Origin: Pseudomonas sp. PD9R
GTDB taxonomy: Bacteria; Pseudomonadota; Gammaproteobacteria; Pseudomonadales; Pseudomonadaceae
Assembly (NCBI RefSeq): GCF_019200975.1
Contig: NZ_JAHTMR010000028.1
Coordinates: forward strand, 1 to 45,479
Length of the DNA: 45,479 nucleotides
Direction of reading: 5' to 3'
The translations under genes were made by a program, and so were the position numbers. Positions 32,023 through 40,216 of this stretch are shown piece by piece. Within the stretch, counting starts at the first letter, position 1. Every line of letters starts with the position of its first letter. The notes beneath the pieces were generated by a model. The model worked only from the letters and a program-made list of their open reading frames with translations. It was not told where the DNA came from and did not search any database.

Positions 32023-32337
32023 ATGTTTTACGAAATGCGCACCTACACGATTCAGATCGGAAAAATGCAAACCTACCTCAAGCACTTCGAGGAAAACGGC
32101 CTGCCGGTGATCTCCCGTTACGCCACGCTGGTGGGCTGGTGGTACACGGAAATCGGCGAGCTCAATCAGGTGATCCACATCTGGGCCTACGAGAGCCTGG
32201 ACGAGCGGATCAACAAACGCGCCGCGCTGTACCAGGACTCGGACTGGCTTGAAGGCTTCGTGCCGATCGCCTTCCCGATGCTGGAAAAAATGGAATCGAA
32301 GCTGCTGATGCCGGCGCAGTTTTCACCCATCAAATAA
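32023..32337 (+). CDS. NIPSNAP-family protein
   Basis: The 104-residue ferredoxin-fold-like protein has the NIPSNAP signature MFYEMRTYTIQIGKMQTYL followed by VGWWYTEIGELNQVIHIWAY. It is cytosolic; bacterial NIPSNAP proteins often accompany catabolic or isomerase genes, with functions largely unproven. The ATG at 32023 has GAGA at 8 bases, while the earlier ATG at 32014 is too close to it. It follows the iron alcohol dehydrogenase gene by 12 bases. Confidence 0.85.
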   Translation: MFYEMRTYTIQIGKMQTYLKHFEENGLPVISRYATLVGWWYTEIGELNQVIHIWAYESLDERINKRAALYQDSDWLEGFVPIAFPMLEKMESKLLMPAQFSPIK

Positions 32338-32375
32338 CCCCGCAACGCCACCGTTATCCGCCGGATAAATACACA

Positions 32376-32414
32376 CCCCCTGTAGGAGCTGCCACAGGCT
32401 GCTCCTACAGGGGG
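32376..32414. repeat. Perfect hairpin built from two REP outer arms
   Basis: CCCCCTGTAGGAGC and GCTCCTACAGGGGG are perfect 14-base arms around an 11-base loop (TGCCACAGGCT). The REP core CTGCGATCTTTTG is absent, so this looks like a deletion derivative. It lies inside the apparent operon, between the NIPSNAP and cyclase-family genes. Confidence 0.85.
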
Positions 32415-32439
32415 ATTTGTTAATAAAAAGGACAACCTC

Positions 32440-33423
32440 ATGTGCGACCACAACACCAATAACACCGCCGCCGACCGTTCTCCCGATGTCAAAGCCCTGC
32501 TCGAAGGCCTGCCGACCAACTGGGGCAAGTGGGGGCCGGACGATGAAGTCGGTGCCCTGAATTACCTGCAAAGCGCGGAAATCCTGCGCGGTATTGCCTC
32601 TGTGCGCCAGGGCAAGACCTTCACCCTGCAAGTGCAGATCGGTCATCCCAAAGGTGAACCGCTGTGGCCCGGCCGCCGCCCCTCGATGCGCGTCAACGTG
32701 CTGGACAAGGGGCATTTCCTCGCCGGCAAGACCCACTTCGACGGCCACGTGGAATACGCCGACGACGTGATCTTCATGCACCTGCAAGGCTCGACCCAAT
32801 ACGACGCGCTGGGCCATGTCTGGCACGACAACAAACTGTGGAACGGCTACGACGCCATGAGCACCATTGGCGGCATGGACAAGGCCAGTATCCTGCCGAT
32901 TGCCGAGCGCGGGATTGTCGGGCGTGCGGTGCTGATCGACATGGCCCGCCATCGTGGCAAAGCGGTGCTGGACAAGGGCGAGACCTTCAACCACCTCGAC
33001 CTGCTCGCCGCCGCCAAAGCCCAAGGCATCGAGATCCAGAAACGCGACATCCTGATTATCCGCACCGGCTGGATCGGCTCGTTCTATGAGCGAGAACCGG
33101 AAGAGTTCTACAAGGATTTCGCCGAGCCGGGCCTGACCTTCAGCCGTGAATTGGTGGAGTGGTTCCACCAGATGGAAATCCCCAATCTGGTGACCGATAC
33201 CATGGCCAACGAGATCGCGGTCGACCCGACTTCTGGCGTGCTGATCCCGCTGCACAACGCGCTGATGCGCAACCTCGGCGTGACCTTCACTGAAGTGGCC
33301 TTGCTCGATGAGCTGGCCAACGACTGTGCCGAAGATGGCCAGTGGCAGTTCCTCTACACCGCCGCTCCGCTGAAGATCGTCGGCGGCACGGGCGCACCGG
33401 TGAACCCGATCGTGATCAAATGA
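32440..33423 (+). CDS. Cyclase-family (kynurenine-formamidase-like) metal hydrolase
   Basis: The 327-residue protein belongs to the COG1878/cyclase family. The metal/active-site motif reads HLQGSTQYDALGH with His114, Asp122 and His126; Gln120 stands where the small kynurenine formamidases have His, as in the longer cyclase branch. The opening NWGKWGPDDEVGALNYL is typical of the long form. It probably hydrolyses an amide, lactone or ester. The ribosome site AAAGGAC precedes the ATG. It is the last gene of the alcohol dehydrogenase unit. Confidence 0.85.
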   Translation: MCDHNTNNTAADRSPDVKALLEGLPTNWGKWGPDDEVGALNYLQSAEILRGIASVRQGKTFTLQVQIGHPKGEPLWPGRRPSMRVNVLDKGHFLAGKTHFDGHVEYADDVIFMHLQGSTQYDALGHVWHDNKLWNGYDAMSTIGGMDKASILPIAERGIVGRAVLIDMARHRGKAVLDKGETFNHLDLLAAAKAQGIEIQKRDILIIRTGWIGSFYEREPEEFYKDFAEPGLTFSRELVEWFHQMEIPNLVTDTMANEIAVDPTSGVLIPLHNALMRNLGVTFTEVALLDELANDCAEDGQWQFLYTAAPLKIVGGTGAPVNPIVIK

Positions 33424-33430
33424 CCTCCCC

Positions 33431-33518
33431 GGTAGGAGCTGCCGCAGGCTGCGATCTTTTGATGTAGTTTTTTTAAGATCAAGATCAAAAGATCGCAGCC
33501 TTCGGCAGCGCCTACAGG
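33431..33518. repeat. REP pair (inverted)
   Basis: GGTAGGAGCTGCCGCAGGCT and GCGATCTTTTGAT face GATCAAAAGATCGCAGCC and TTCGGCAGCGCCTACAGG, with a T-rich centre. It lies between convergent genes (cyclase and LysR). Confidence 0.9.
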
Positions 33519-33528
33519 TGGAGGCAGG

Positions 33529-34458
33529 CTACGTAATCGATAGCTGCTGTAGTTCGTTGATCAGCAGGGTCGCCGCCGGTGACAAATCGGCACCAGCCCG
33601 GCTGATCACGCCATAAGGTTCGATCAATGCGCGCAGAGACACCGGCAGCTTCACCAGCAAATCGAATTTCTCGCAAAACTGCGCGACTTCTACCGGGATT
33701 ACCGCCAGCAATGTCGGGTCTTGTTGCACCAGCAAAATGGTGGCGAACGTCGATGAGGTTTCCAGCGGATAACGCGGAATCTCCAGCCCTGCCTCATTCA
33801 GCTCACGCTCGAGGGCCTGGCGCATCGGCATGTCTTTGGGGTAGACCACCCAGCGGTAATCGCTCAACTGCGACAGCTGCAACGACTCGGCCCTGGCCAA
33901 TGGATGATCTTTGCTCGCGACCACGGCCAAGGGTTCTTCACTCAGTTCGATGCAGTCATAGGCGTCCGAACGCTGGCCGACGCTGGTACGACAAATCGCC
34001 AGGTCGAGCCGTCCCTGATCCAGCAACCCGAGCAATGTCGCGCTGGTGTTTTCCACCAGTTCCACTGACAACTCCGGTTGCTTGAGCCGCAACTCGGTCA
34101 GCGCCCGGGTCAGCAACGGCACCGCGCCCATGATCACCCCCACCGACAATCGCCCGCCCTGCCCTTGCATGATGCTGAGCATTTCCTCGCGCAGGTGTTC
34201 TACGTCGCTGTAGATCAGCCGCGCATACCGAATCATGCAACGCCCCATTTCATTGGCCACCAGGCCCTTGGGCTGACGTTCAAACAGCGGCATGCCGAGC
34301 AGCGATTCAACTTCATGCAAGGCTTTGGTGGCACCGGACTGGGAAATCGAAATCTGCTCGGCGGCCTTGTGCAGGGAGCCGCGATCATCTAATGCGATCA
34401 GCAACCGCAGTTGTTTGAGGCGCAGGCGTGAAGCGATGCTGCCAAGTGAAGGAACCAT
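33529..34458 (-). CDS. LysR-family regulator of the catabolic locus
   Basis: The 309-residue protein has an N-terminal helix-turn-helix (RLKQLRLLIALDDRGSLHKA, ISISQSGATKALHEVESLLG) of the GbpR/PcaQ-like branch and a substrate-binding-like effector domain. The ATG at 34458 (MVPSLGSIASR) is used; a TTG seven codons earlier is an alternative and neither has a strong ribosome site. It is placed between the cyclase-family and aldehyde dehydrogenase genes, which makes it the best candidate for binding the shared GGGGATGAC dyads. This is inference. Confidence 0.88.
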   Translation of the reverse strand: MVPSLGSIASRLRLKQLRLLIALDDRGSLHKAAEQISISQSGATKALHEVESLLGMPLFERQPKGLVANEMGRCMIRYARLIYSDVEHLREEMLSIMQGQGGRLSVGVIMGAVPLLTRALTELRLKQPELSVELVENTSATLLGLLDQGRLDLAICRTSVGQRSDAYDCIELSEEPLAVVASKDHPLARAESLQLSQLSDYRWVVYPKDMPMRQALERELNEAGLEIPRYPLETSSTFATILLVQQDPTLLAVIPVEVAQFCEKFDLLVKLPVSLRALIEPYGVISRAGADLSPAATLLINELQQLSIT

Positions 34459-34539
34459 GTCTGTGGGTGCTCGATTCAATGTGTAGATCCGTGATAGCCC
34501 ACGCCGGCATCTGCCCGATGCCTTGCGTGGGCCAGAGGG

Positions 34540-36123
34540 TCAGGTCAGGGGCGCCACACTCCACTGGCCATCGACCAGTCGATTGAGGCCCAGCGGGTTA
34601 CTGTTTTGCAGTGCTGGGGGCAGGTATTCATCAGGATAGTTCTGGTAGCAGACCGGTCGCAGGAAGCGATCGATGGCCAGGCTGCCAACCGAGGTTCCGC
34701 GCGCATCCGACGTGGCCGGATAAGGTCCGCCATGCACCATCGCATCGCTGACTTCGACGCCGGTGGGGTAACCGTTGAGCAGCAGGCGTCCGACCTTGTC
34801 TTCGAGCAGCGGCAGCAGTTCGCTGAAGCGATCCAGATCCGCAGCGTCGGCAATCAACGTGGCGGTCAGTTGACCGTGCAGACTGTCGAGTACAGCGCGC
34901 AATTGCTGCTGGTCGGCCACCTCCACAACCACGGTGGCCGGGCCGAAGATCTCTTCTTGCAACAACGGATCACCCTCGATCAACAGTTGCACGTCGGCTT
35001 TGAACAGTTGTGGCTGCGCTCTGGAATCGCCTTGGGGTTGACCGGCCAAATGATCGACCCGGTCATCGGCAGCAATGTGTTGCAGGCCTGCGCGATAGCT
35101 TTTCAGTGCGCCGGCATTCAGCATGGTCTGTGCCGGTTGGCTGCCCATGGCTTGCGCAAATACGTCGAGGAACGCGCTGAACTGCGGCGAGCGCAAGCCG
35201 ATGATCAAACCGGGGCTGGTGCAAAACTGGCCGCAACCGAGGTTGACTGACGCCGTCAGCTCTTCAGCGACTTTTTCGCCACGGCTGATCAACGCTTCCG
35301 GCAGCAGGATCACCGGATTGATGCTCGACATCTCGGCGAACACCGGTATCGGCTGCGCCCGCGCGGCCGCCAGATCCGACAAAGCCCGACCGCCCTTGAG
35401 CGAACCGGTGAAACCGACAGCCTTGATGCCATCGGCCTTGACCAGCGCCTGGCCAACGCCCGCGCCGTAGATCATGTTGAACACGCCCGTCGGCATGGCC
35501 GTGCGTTGCGCGGCGCGAACGATAGCGCTCGCCACCCGGTCGGCAGTCGCCATGTGCCCGCTGTGGGCCTTGAACACCACCGGGCAACCGGCGGCCAGGG
35601 CCGAAGCGGTGTCGCCGCCAGCGGTGGAAAAGGCCAGCGGGAAATTGCTCGCGCCAAACACCGCGACCGGGCCAACGCCGATGCGGTACTGGCGAATATC
35701 CAGGCGTGGCAATGGTGCGCGCTGGGGTTGTGCCTGGTCGATCCGTGCACCGAGGAAATCACCACGACGCAGCACCTGAGCGAACAAGCGCAACTGGCCG
35801 GTGGTGCGGCTGCGCTCGCCGCGAATCCGCCCCGCGGGCAATGCGGTTTCCTGACATACCAGCGCGATGAAATCGTCCCCCAACCCATCGATTTCTTCGG
35901 CGATGGCGTCGAGGAATCCGGCACGGCGCTGCGGCGACAATTGACGGTACGGCGAAAAAGCACGCGTTGCCGCCGCTACCGCCAGCGCCACTTCCTGATC
36001 GGTGGCCTGATGAAAAACATAAGGCAGCGCCTGCCCGGTGCTGGCGTCAACGCTTTGCAACGTCTCGTGGCCCAAGGCACTGCGCTGCCCGTCGATGAAC
36101 TGCTGGCCGAAAATATCGGACAT
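34540..36123 (-). CDS. NADP-type aldehyde dehydrogenase (ketoglutarate-semialdehyde dehydrogenase-like)
   Basis: The 527-residue protein has ALDH catalytic residues Asn160 (FGASNFPLA), Lys185 (VFKAHSGH), Glu264 (VFAEMSSINPV) and Cys301 (GQFCTSPG). This is the pattern of 2,5-dioxovalerate/alpha-ketoglutarate semialdehyde dehydrogenases of sugar-acid and hydroxyproline pathways. The start at 36123 (MSDIFGQQFI) has AGGGAG at 7 bases. It lies upstream of the LysR gene on the same strand, and its promoter region contains copies of the GGGGATGAC motif. In this locus it may oxidise an aldehyde produced by the alcohol dehydrogenase. Confidence 0.88.
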   Translation of the reverse strand: MSDIFGQQFIDGQRSALGHETLQSVDASTGQALPYVFHQATDQEVALAVAAATRAFSPYRQLSPQRRAGFLDAIAEEIDGLGDDFIALVCQETALPAGRIRGERSRTTGQLRLFAQVLRRGDFLGARIDQAQPQRAPLPRLDIRQYRIGVGPVAVFGASNFPLAFSTAGGDTASALAAGCPVVFKAHSGHMATADRVASAIVRAAQRTAMPTGVFNMIYGAGVGQALVKADGIKAVGFTGSLKGGRALSDLAAARAQPIPVFAEMSSINPVILLPEALISRGEKVAEELTASVNLGCGQFCTSPGLIIGLRSPQFSAFLDVFAQAMGSQPAQTMLNAGALKSYRAGLQHIAADDRVDHLAGQPQGDSRAQPQLFKADVQLLIEGDPLLQEEIFGPATVVVEVADQQQLRAVLDSLHGQLTATLIADAADLDRFSELLPLLEDKVGRLLLNGYPTGVEVSDAMVHGGPYPATSDARGTSVGSLAIDRFLRPVCYQNYPDEYLPPALQNSNPLGLNRLVDGQWSVAPLT

Positions 36124-36222
36124 CAAAAACTCCCTCGCCTGCGTTTGGCAGGCGATCACTGAAATTGAAGGGATACGCCTAACGCGCACGCTTCACTCTA
36201 GGGGCGGGGTCACAGGCGAACA

Positions 36223-36264
36223 AATGACAACAACGGGCCGGGGAATGAGCGTTTGTCATCCCCC
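36223..36264. promoter_or_regulatory. Operator-like motifs upstream of the aldehyde dehydrogenase gene
   Basis: ATGACAACAACGGG on the plus strand is followed by GGGGAATGAG and its rough inverse TGTCATCCCCC. Read on the minus strand the latter is GGGGGATGACAAACG, almost the same as GGGGATGACAACG at 30746. It lies 100-141 bases upstream of the dehydrogenase start. Confidence 0.5.
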
Positions 36265-36359
36265 TCGGCAGGCATGAAAGGTACGCAGCCCTTTTGTGCG
36301 GAAACAGATCGCTGTCGACAATACAATTGTTCTGGATTGTCACGAATCACATTGCTACC

Positions 36360-36445
36360 TGTAGGAGCTGCCGAAGGCTGCGATCTTTTGATCTTGTTTT
36401 TCAGGATCAAGATCAACAGATCGCAGCCTTCGGCAGCTCCTACAG
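36360..36445. repeat. REP pair (inverted)
   Basis: TGTAGGAGCTGCCGAAGGCT and GCGATCTTTTGATC face GATCAACAGATCGCAGCC and TTCGGCAGCTCCTACAG. The right core has AACAGATC for AAAAGATC. Confidence 0.92.
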
Positions 36446-36523
36446 ATTGGATCGGGTCGGGGTTGAATTTTGTGCCGCCGAGTGACATAAAACCCTGAAT
36501 TCCTGACAGCCGATGACGTGCGA

Positions 36524-36552
36524 TTACGCTTATACCGTTTGCGAATTATGAT
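36524..36552 (+). promoter_or_regulatory. Possible promoter of the first GlxA gene
   Basis: TTACGC (36524-36529) and TATGAT (36547-36552) are spaced by 17 bases, 28 bases before the ATG. The -35 element is weak, so the call is tentative. Confidence 0.35.
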
Positions 36553-36579
36553 TATTCCTACTCGCTAAAACAGAAGCCC

Positions 36580-37599
36580 ATGAACGACATCACCCGCTCT
36601 CCCGACAACATCGAATTTCAACCCGACCAACCGCGACTGATCGTGTTCCTCGCCTATCCCGAAATGGGCCTGCTGGATCTGACCGGGGCGCAAACCGTGT
36701 TTTGGGCCGCCTCTCGCTACATGAACAGCCGTGGCTTGCCGGGTTACAGCCTGCACACCGCAAGCATGCCGGGCGGCTTGATGCACTCGGCGGAAGGGCT
36801 GGCCGTCCACACCGTGCCCCTGCTCGACTTTGCGGGCCAATCGATCGATACCCTGATCGCTCCGGGCGCACCGTACATTCTCAAGGCGATGAACAATTCC
36901 CTGGATCTGGTCGCCTGGCTCAAAGAGGCCTCGCCAAAAGCCAAACGCACCGCATCGGTGTGCAGCGGGACGTTCCTGCTGGCCAAGGCCGGATTGCTCG
37001 AAGGCCGACGTGCCGCCACCCACTGGGCGATGTGCGACGTGCTCAAGGAAAGCTACCCATCAATCGAAGTCGACAGCGATGCGATTTTCGTCAAGGACGG
37101 TGCGATGTGGACTTCGGCGGGTGTCAGTGCCGGTATCGACCTGGCACTGGCCTTGGTCGAGGAAGATTGCGGTCGTGAAGTGTCATTACGGGTGGCGCGG
37201 GAAATGGTGGTGTTTCTCAAGCGTCCTGGCGGACAGGCCCAGTACAGTCAATTGCTGCAAGCCCAAACCAGCGACGGCGCCGCTTTCGACGATCTGCATT
37301 TATGGATTACGCAGAATCTGGCGGGGGAAAACCTCACGGTCGACTCGCTCGCGCAGCAGGTGCAAATGAGCCCGCGCAACTTCGCCCGGGTCTACAAACT
37401 CAAGACCGGCCGCACCCCGGCCAAAGCCGTGGAAGTGCTGCGGGTGGAAGCCGCCCGACGCCTGCTTGAAGATTCCGAACGCAACATCGATCAAATCTCC
37501 CGACTGTGCGGGTTCGGCGATGAAGAGCGCATGCGCCTGACGTTCCAACGCAACCTGGGCGTGTCCCCGCGGGATTATCGCAACCGTTTTTCGCGGTAA
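36580..37599 (+). CDS. GlxA-family transcriptional regulator (DJ-1/PfpI plus AraC)
   Basis: The 339-residue protein has a DJ-1/PfpI-like domain at about residues 15-195 with Cys128 in the nucleophile-elbow segment ASVCSGTFLLAKAGLL. An AraC-type DNA-binding domain occupies about 230-330 (LTVDSLAQQVQMSPRNFARV, ISRLCGFGDEERMRLTFQRN). This architecture is common in regulators of amine and amino-acid catabolism. It stands alone, divergent from the aldehyde dehydrogenase gene across a long gap with a REP pair. Its target is unknown. Confidence 0.9.
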   Translation: MNDITRSPDNIEFQPDQPRLIVFLAYPEMGLLDLTGAQTVFWAASRYMNSRGLPGYSLHTASMPGGLMHSAEGLAVHTVPLLDFAGQSIDTLIAPGAPYILKAMNNSLDLVAWLKEASPKAKRTASVCSGTFLLAKAGLLEGRRAATHWAMCDVLKESYPSIEVDSDAIFVKDGAMWTSAGVSAGIDLALALVEEDCGREVSLRVAREMVVFLKRPGGQAQYSQLLQAQTSDGAAFDDLHLWITQNLAGENLTVDSLAQQVQMSPRNFARVYKLKTGRTPAKAVEVLRVEAARRLLEDSERNIDQISRLCGFGDEERMRLTFQRNLGVSPRDYRNRFSR

Positions 37600-37610
37600 C
37601 GGGTTTCCAA

Positions 37611-37686
37611 GATCAAAAGATCGCAGCCTTCGGCAGCTCCTACAGGGGATGAATGTAGGAGCTGCCGAAGGCTGCAATCTTTTGAT
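37611..37686. repeat. REP pair (inverted)
   Basis: GATCAAAAGATCGCAGCC and TTCGGCAGCTCCTACAGG face TGTAGGAGCTGCCGAAGGCT and GCAATCTTTTGATC. The right core has GCAATC for GCGATC. Confidence 0.92.
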
Positions 37687-37811
37687 CCTGATCCTGCTTT
37701 TGATCTGGGCGCCCCATCGAGAAGCCGAGTGCAGGGAACTCCTGACGATCGCCATGCATCCTAAAAGATGAGGTACTTCCTTTTTGCTTTTCGCTTTCAG
37801 AGGACACCGTC

Positions 37812-38132
37812 ATGCGCCGTCTGATTATCGTTTCTTCTCTTTTGCTGTGTTTACCCTTCGGTTCCGCAATGGCCAAAGTGGACGCGGGCGATGTCGCCAC
37901 TTCGGCCGGGGTTTCCGCATCGCTGTACTCGACGTTCAAGGACCACAAACTCATGATTCCTGCCCGGGATGACGCCTCCAGCTTCGTGGCCAGTGGCGGT
38001 ACGATTCGTGGCGCTTATCTGGAGTCGGTCCTGAAACAGCTCCGTCAGGAACATCCGGATCTGAACAACGCCAGCGACGAAGACCTGGCCCGCGCCATTC
38101 TCGTCCAGGAAGGTGTTGCGGCAGGCCAGTAA
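37812..38132 (+). CDS. DUF2388 secreted protein
   Basis: The 106-residue protein has a Sec signal peptide (MRRLIIVSSLLLCLPFGSAM, cleavage after AMA at 21). The mature protein has the DUF2388 block ATSAGVSASLYSTFKDHKL followed by ARDDASSFVASGGTIRGAYL. It is periplasmic and of unknown function; the family is essentially a Pseudomonas family. The ribosome site AGAGGA precedes the ATG at 8 bases. It is a single gene. Confidence 0.85.
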   Translation: MRRLIIVSSLLLCLPFGSAMAKVDAGDVATSAGVSASLYSTFKDHKLMIPARDDASSFVASGGTIRGAYLESVLKQLRQEHPDLNNASDEDLARAILVQEGVAAGQ

Positions 38133-38198
38133 CCACGGCCAACCTCAGCGGTGGGGCTTGTGAAACCTGGATGCGTTTCCAGCCCCGCCTGGTTTTTT

Positions 38199-39107
38199 TC
38201 AACGTGACCAACCGGCCACCAGCGCTGCGGTGATGCTCACCCCGCCACACACCACAATCACCACGTCATGGGCCTCGGCAATCGCCGGATGATCCAGGTA
38301 AGCAATCGCCAGCGAAACACCGCACGCCGGCTCGACCAGCTGACGAAAATCACTGGCATAACGCACCACCCCCATGATCGCGTCCTCATCGCTGAGCACC
38401 GCACAGTCATGGGGAAAATCGAGGATGTGCTGCACCGGCCACGCCGCCACTTCAGAGGCGCCGAGCGAAGTGGCGACGGTGTCGATACGCGTCAGGCGTA
38501 CCGGATGCCCCGCCGCGACAGCTGCCGCGAACGACGCTGCGCCTATGGTTTCGCAGGCAATGATCCGGCAGTCCGTGCGCTGATGGCGGATTAACCCGGT
38601 GAGAATACCGGCGAGCAAGCCACCGCCACCCACCGACGTGACCAACGCATCGACCTGCGGACAGTCTTCGAGGATTTCATCGACCATCGTACTGTGCCCT
38701 TGCCACAACACCGGGTGATCGAAGGCCGGCACGTATTCGGTGTCCGCGCCCTGCGCCAGTTCCTTGGCCCGTTGATTGGCGTCGTCCCAGACCTTGCCAT
38801 GGACGATCACTTCGGCACCGGTTTTCCTGATCCTGGCGCGGGTACTTTCAGGGGTGGTGTGTGGCACCACGATGCAGGCTTGCAACCCAAGGCTGGCAGC
38901 AGCCACAGCAGTGGCAAAACCGGCGTTCCCCCCGGAAGGACAGACCACTTTGGTTTTGCCCTGAGCGGCGGCCTGACTGCACAAAAGCCCCATGCCGCGC
39001 AGTTTGAATGAGCCGCTCGGTTGCAGGTTTTCCAGTTTTAACCAGATACGGCGGCTGGGGGTCGAGAGGCCTGGATACAGAATCAACGGCGTTCTGATGT
39101 GAAGCAT
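38199..39107 (-). CDS. PLP-dependent serine/threonine dehydratase-like enzyme
   Basis: The 302-residue fold-type II enzyme has the PLP lysine in SGSFKLRG (Lys35), the cofactor phosphate/substrate loop CPSGGNAGFATA (about 56-67) and the glycine-rich phosphate loop SVGGGGLLAG near residue 155. The closest class is L-serine/L-threonine ammonia-lyase of the short SDH-like type. It is cytosolic. The ATG at 39107 has AGGAG at 7 bases; the longer frame is not supported. It is a single gene followed by a gap before the SDR gene. Confidence 0.85.
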   Translation of the reverse strand: MLHIRTPLILYPGLSTPSRRIWLKLENLQPSGSFKLRGMGLLCSQAAAQGKTKVVCPSGGNAGFATAVAAASLGLQACIVVPHTTPESTRARIRKTGAEVIVHGKVWDDANQRAKELAQGADTEYVPAFDHPVLWQGHSTMVDEILEDCPQVDALVTSVGGGGLLAGILTGLIRHQRTDCRIIACETIGAASFAAAVAAGHPVRLTRIDTVATSLGASEVAAWPVQHILDFPHDCAVLSDEDAIMGVVRYASDFRQLVEPACGVSLAIAYLDHPAIAEAHDVVIVVCGGVSITAALVAGWSR

Positions 39108-39205
39108 GGCGGCTCCTGTTGCACGCCGCCGGCCCGTCGAATGTTCCACGGGTCAGCGGTGAACGGTCCTTTTCCAAGCTTAGTTCAAAGAGGTGTTGCT
39201 GATGA

Positions 39206-39281
39206 CGCCATCGCGGGCAAGCCTCGCTCCTACAGGAATTTGGCGTTACCCCGTAGGCGCGAGGCTTGCCCGCGAAGGCGT
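39206..39281. repeat. Second-type REP pair (GCGGGCAAGCCTCG family)
   Basis: CATCGCGGGCAAGCCTCGCT and CCTACAGG face CCGTAGGCGCGAGGCTTGCC and CGCGAAGGCG. It is the same element type as 15231-15297. Confidence 0.88.
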
Positions 39282-39300
39282 CCGAAAAAACACCCTCAAT

Positions 39301-40092
39301 CTAACGGTAACGCGGCGCCGCCGTGGAGTTGCCGAACAACCCGGAAAGTACCTGGCGCTGCGCTTCGTATTGGTCCCACTGCGCGCCGTCCTGCAGGCCC
39401 GGAATGGTCACCACTTCACCGTTCGCCAGACCCACCAGTGCGGCATCGACCATGTCCTCGGCGGACATGACGATTTCCTGCGGCAGGTTCTCCACCGGGT
39501 TGCCGGCCTCGCTCCAGAAGTCAGTGGCGGTCGCACCCGGCAACACGGCCTGGACGCGCACACCCTTGTCGGCCAATTCGCGGTGCATCGACTGGCTCAA
39601 GCCGAGGACAAAAGCCTTGGTCCCGCCGTACACGCCGTTGAGGATTTCAGGGGCGATGGCGACGATCGAGGAAATGTTGATCACGGTTCCGGTGCCGCGC
39701 GCAACGAAGCCGGAAGCCACAGCGTAAGCCAGGCGCGTGAGTGCAGTGATATTGAGGGTGATCATGTCTTCCATGTCATCCACGGGGCTGCCAAGCAGCG
39801 GCATAACCGCGCCGACCCCGGCGTTGTTGACCAGCAATGTGATGCTGGCGTCGCTGCGCAGGATCTGCTCGACCCGCAGCAAGTCAGTCTTGTCTTTCAA
39901 ATCTGCTACGACCACTTCGACGTTACGACCAGTCTGGTCGCTCAGATGATTGGCCAGCGCATTGAGTTTTACCTGGCTGCGGGCCACCAGAATCAGGTCG
40001 TAACCCTGCCGGGCCAAGCGATCGGCATACACCGCGCCGATGCCCGACGAGGCGCCGGTGATTAGAGCAGTGCCTTTGGATGAGAGAGCCAT
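39301..40092 (-). CDS. SDR-family oxidoreductase
   Basis: The 263-residue classical SDR has TGASSGIGAVYA for NADP binding (about 12-23), NNAG at 89-92 and catalytic Ser141/142, Tyr155 and Lys159 (GVYGGTKAF). It resembles the DltE/YqjQ-like group of broad-range dehydrogenases. It is divergent from the second GlxA gene with a 124-base shared promoter region, so GlxA probably controls it. The start is the ATG of MALSSKGTAL. Confidence 0.9.
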   Translation of the reverse strand: MALSSKGTALITGASSGIGAVYADRLARQGYDLILVARSQVKLNALANHLSDQTGRNVEVVVADLKDKTDLLRVEQILRSDASITLLVNNAGVGAVMPLLGSPVDDMEDMITLNITALTRLAYAVASGFVARGTGTVINISSIVAIAPEILNGVYGGTKAFVLGLSQSMHRELADKGVRVQAVLPGATATDFWSEAGNPVENLPQEIVMSAEDMVDAALVGLANGEVVTIPGLQDGAQWDQYEAQRQVLSGLFGNSTAAPRYR

Positions 40093-40216
40093 GGTCGATT
40101 TCCTTCACAGTGAGGCGAGACAGTCGCCGGGTGTAAGCAGTTATAAAGCCACTCGCCTGCGTCTCAAATGACGTTTAAAGTACGTTTTCAGGACATGACC
40201 GTTTGAGGACATAACG

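Larger units (their letters stand above)
36124..36579. other. 456-base divergent intergenic region
   Basis: This gap holds the motif-rich segment 36223-36264, the REP pair 36360-36445 and a probable GlxA promoter near 36524. A weaker dyad, GACAAT-N13-ATTGTC (36317-36341), also lies here. No coding frame with support was found. Confidence 0.55.
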
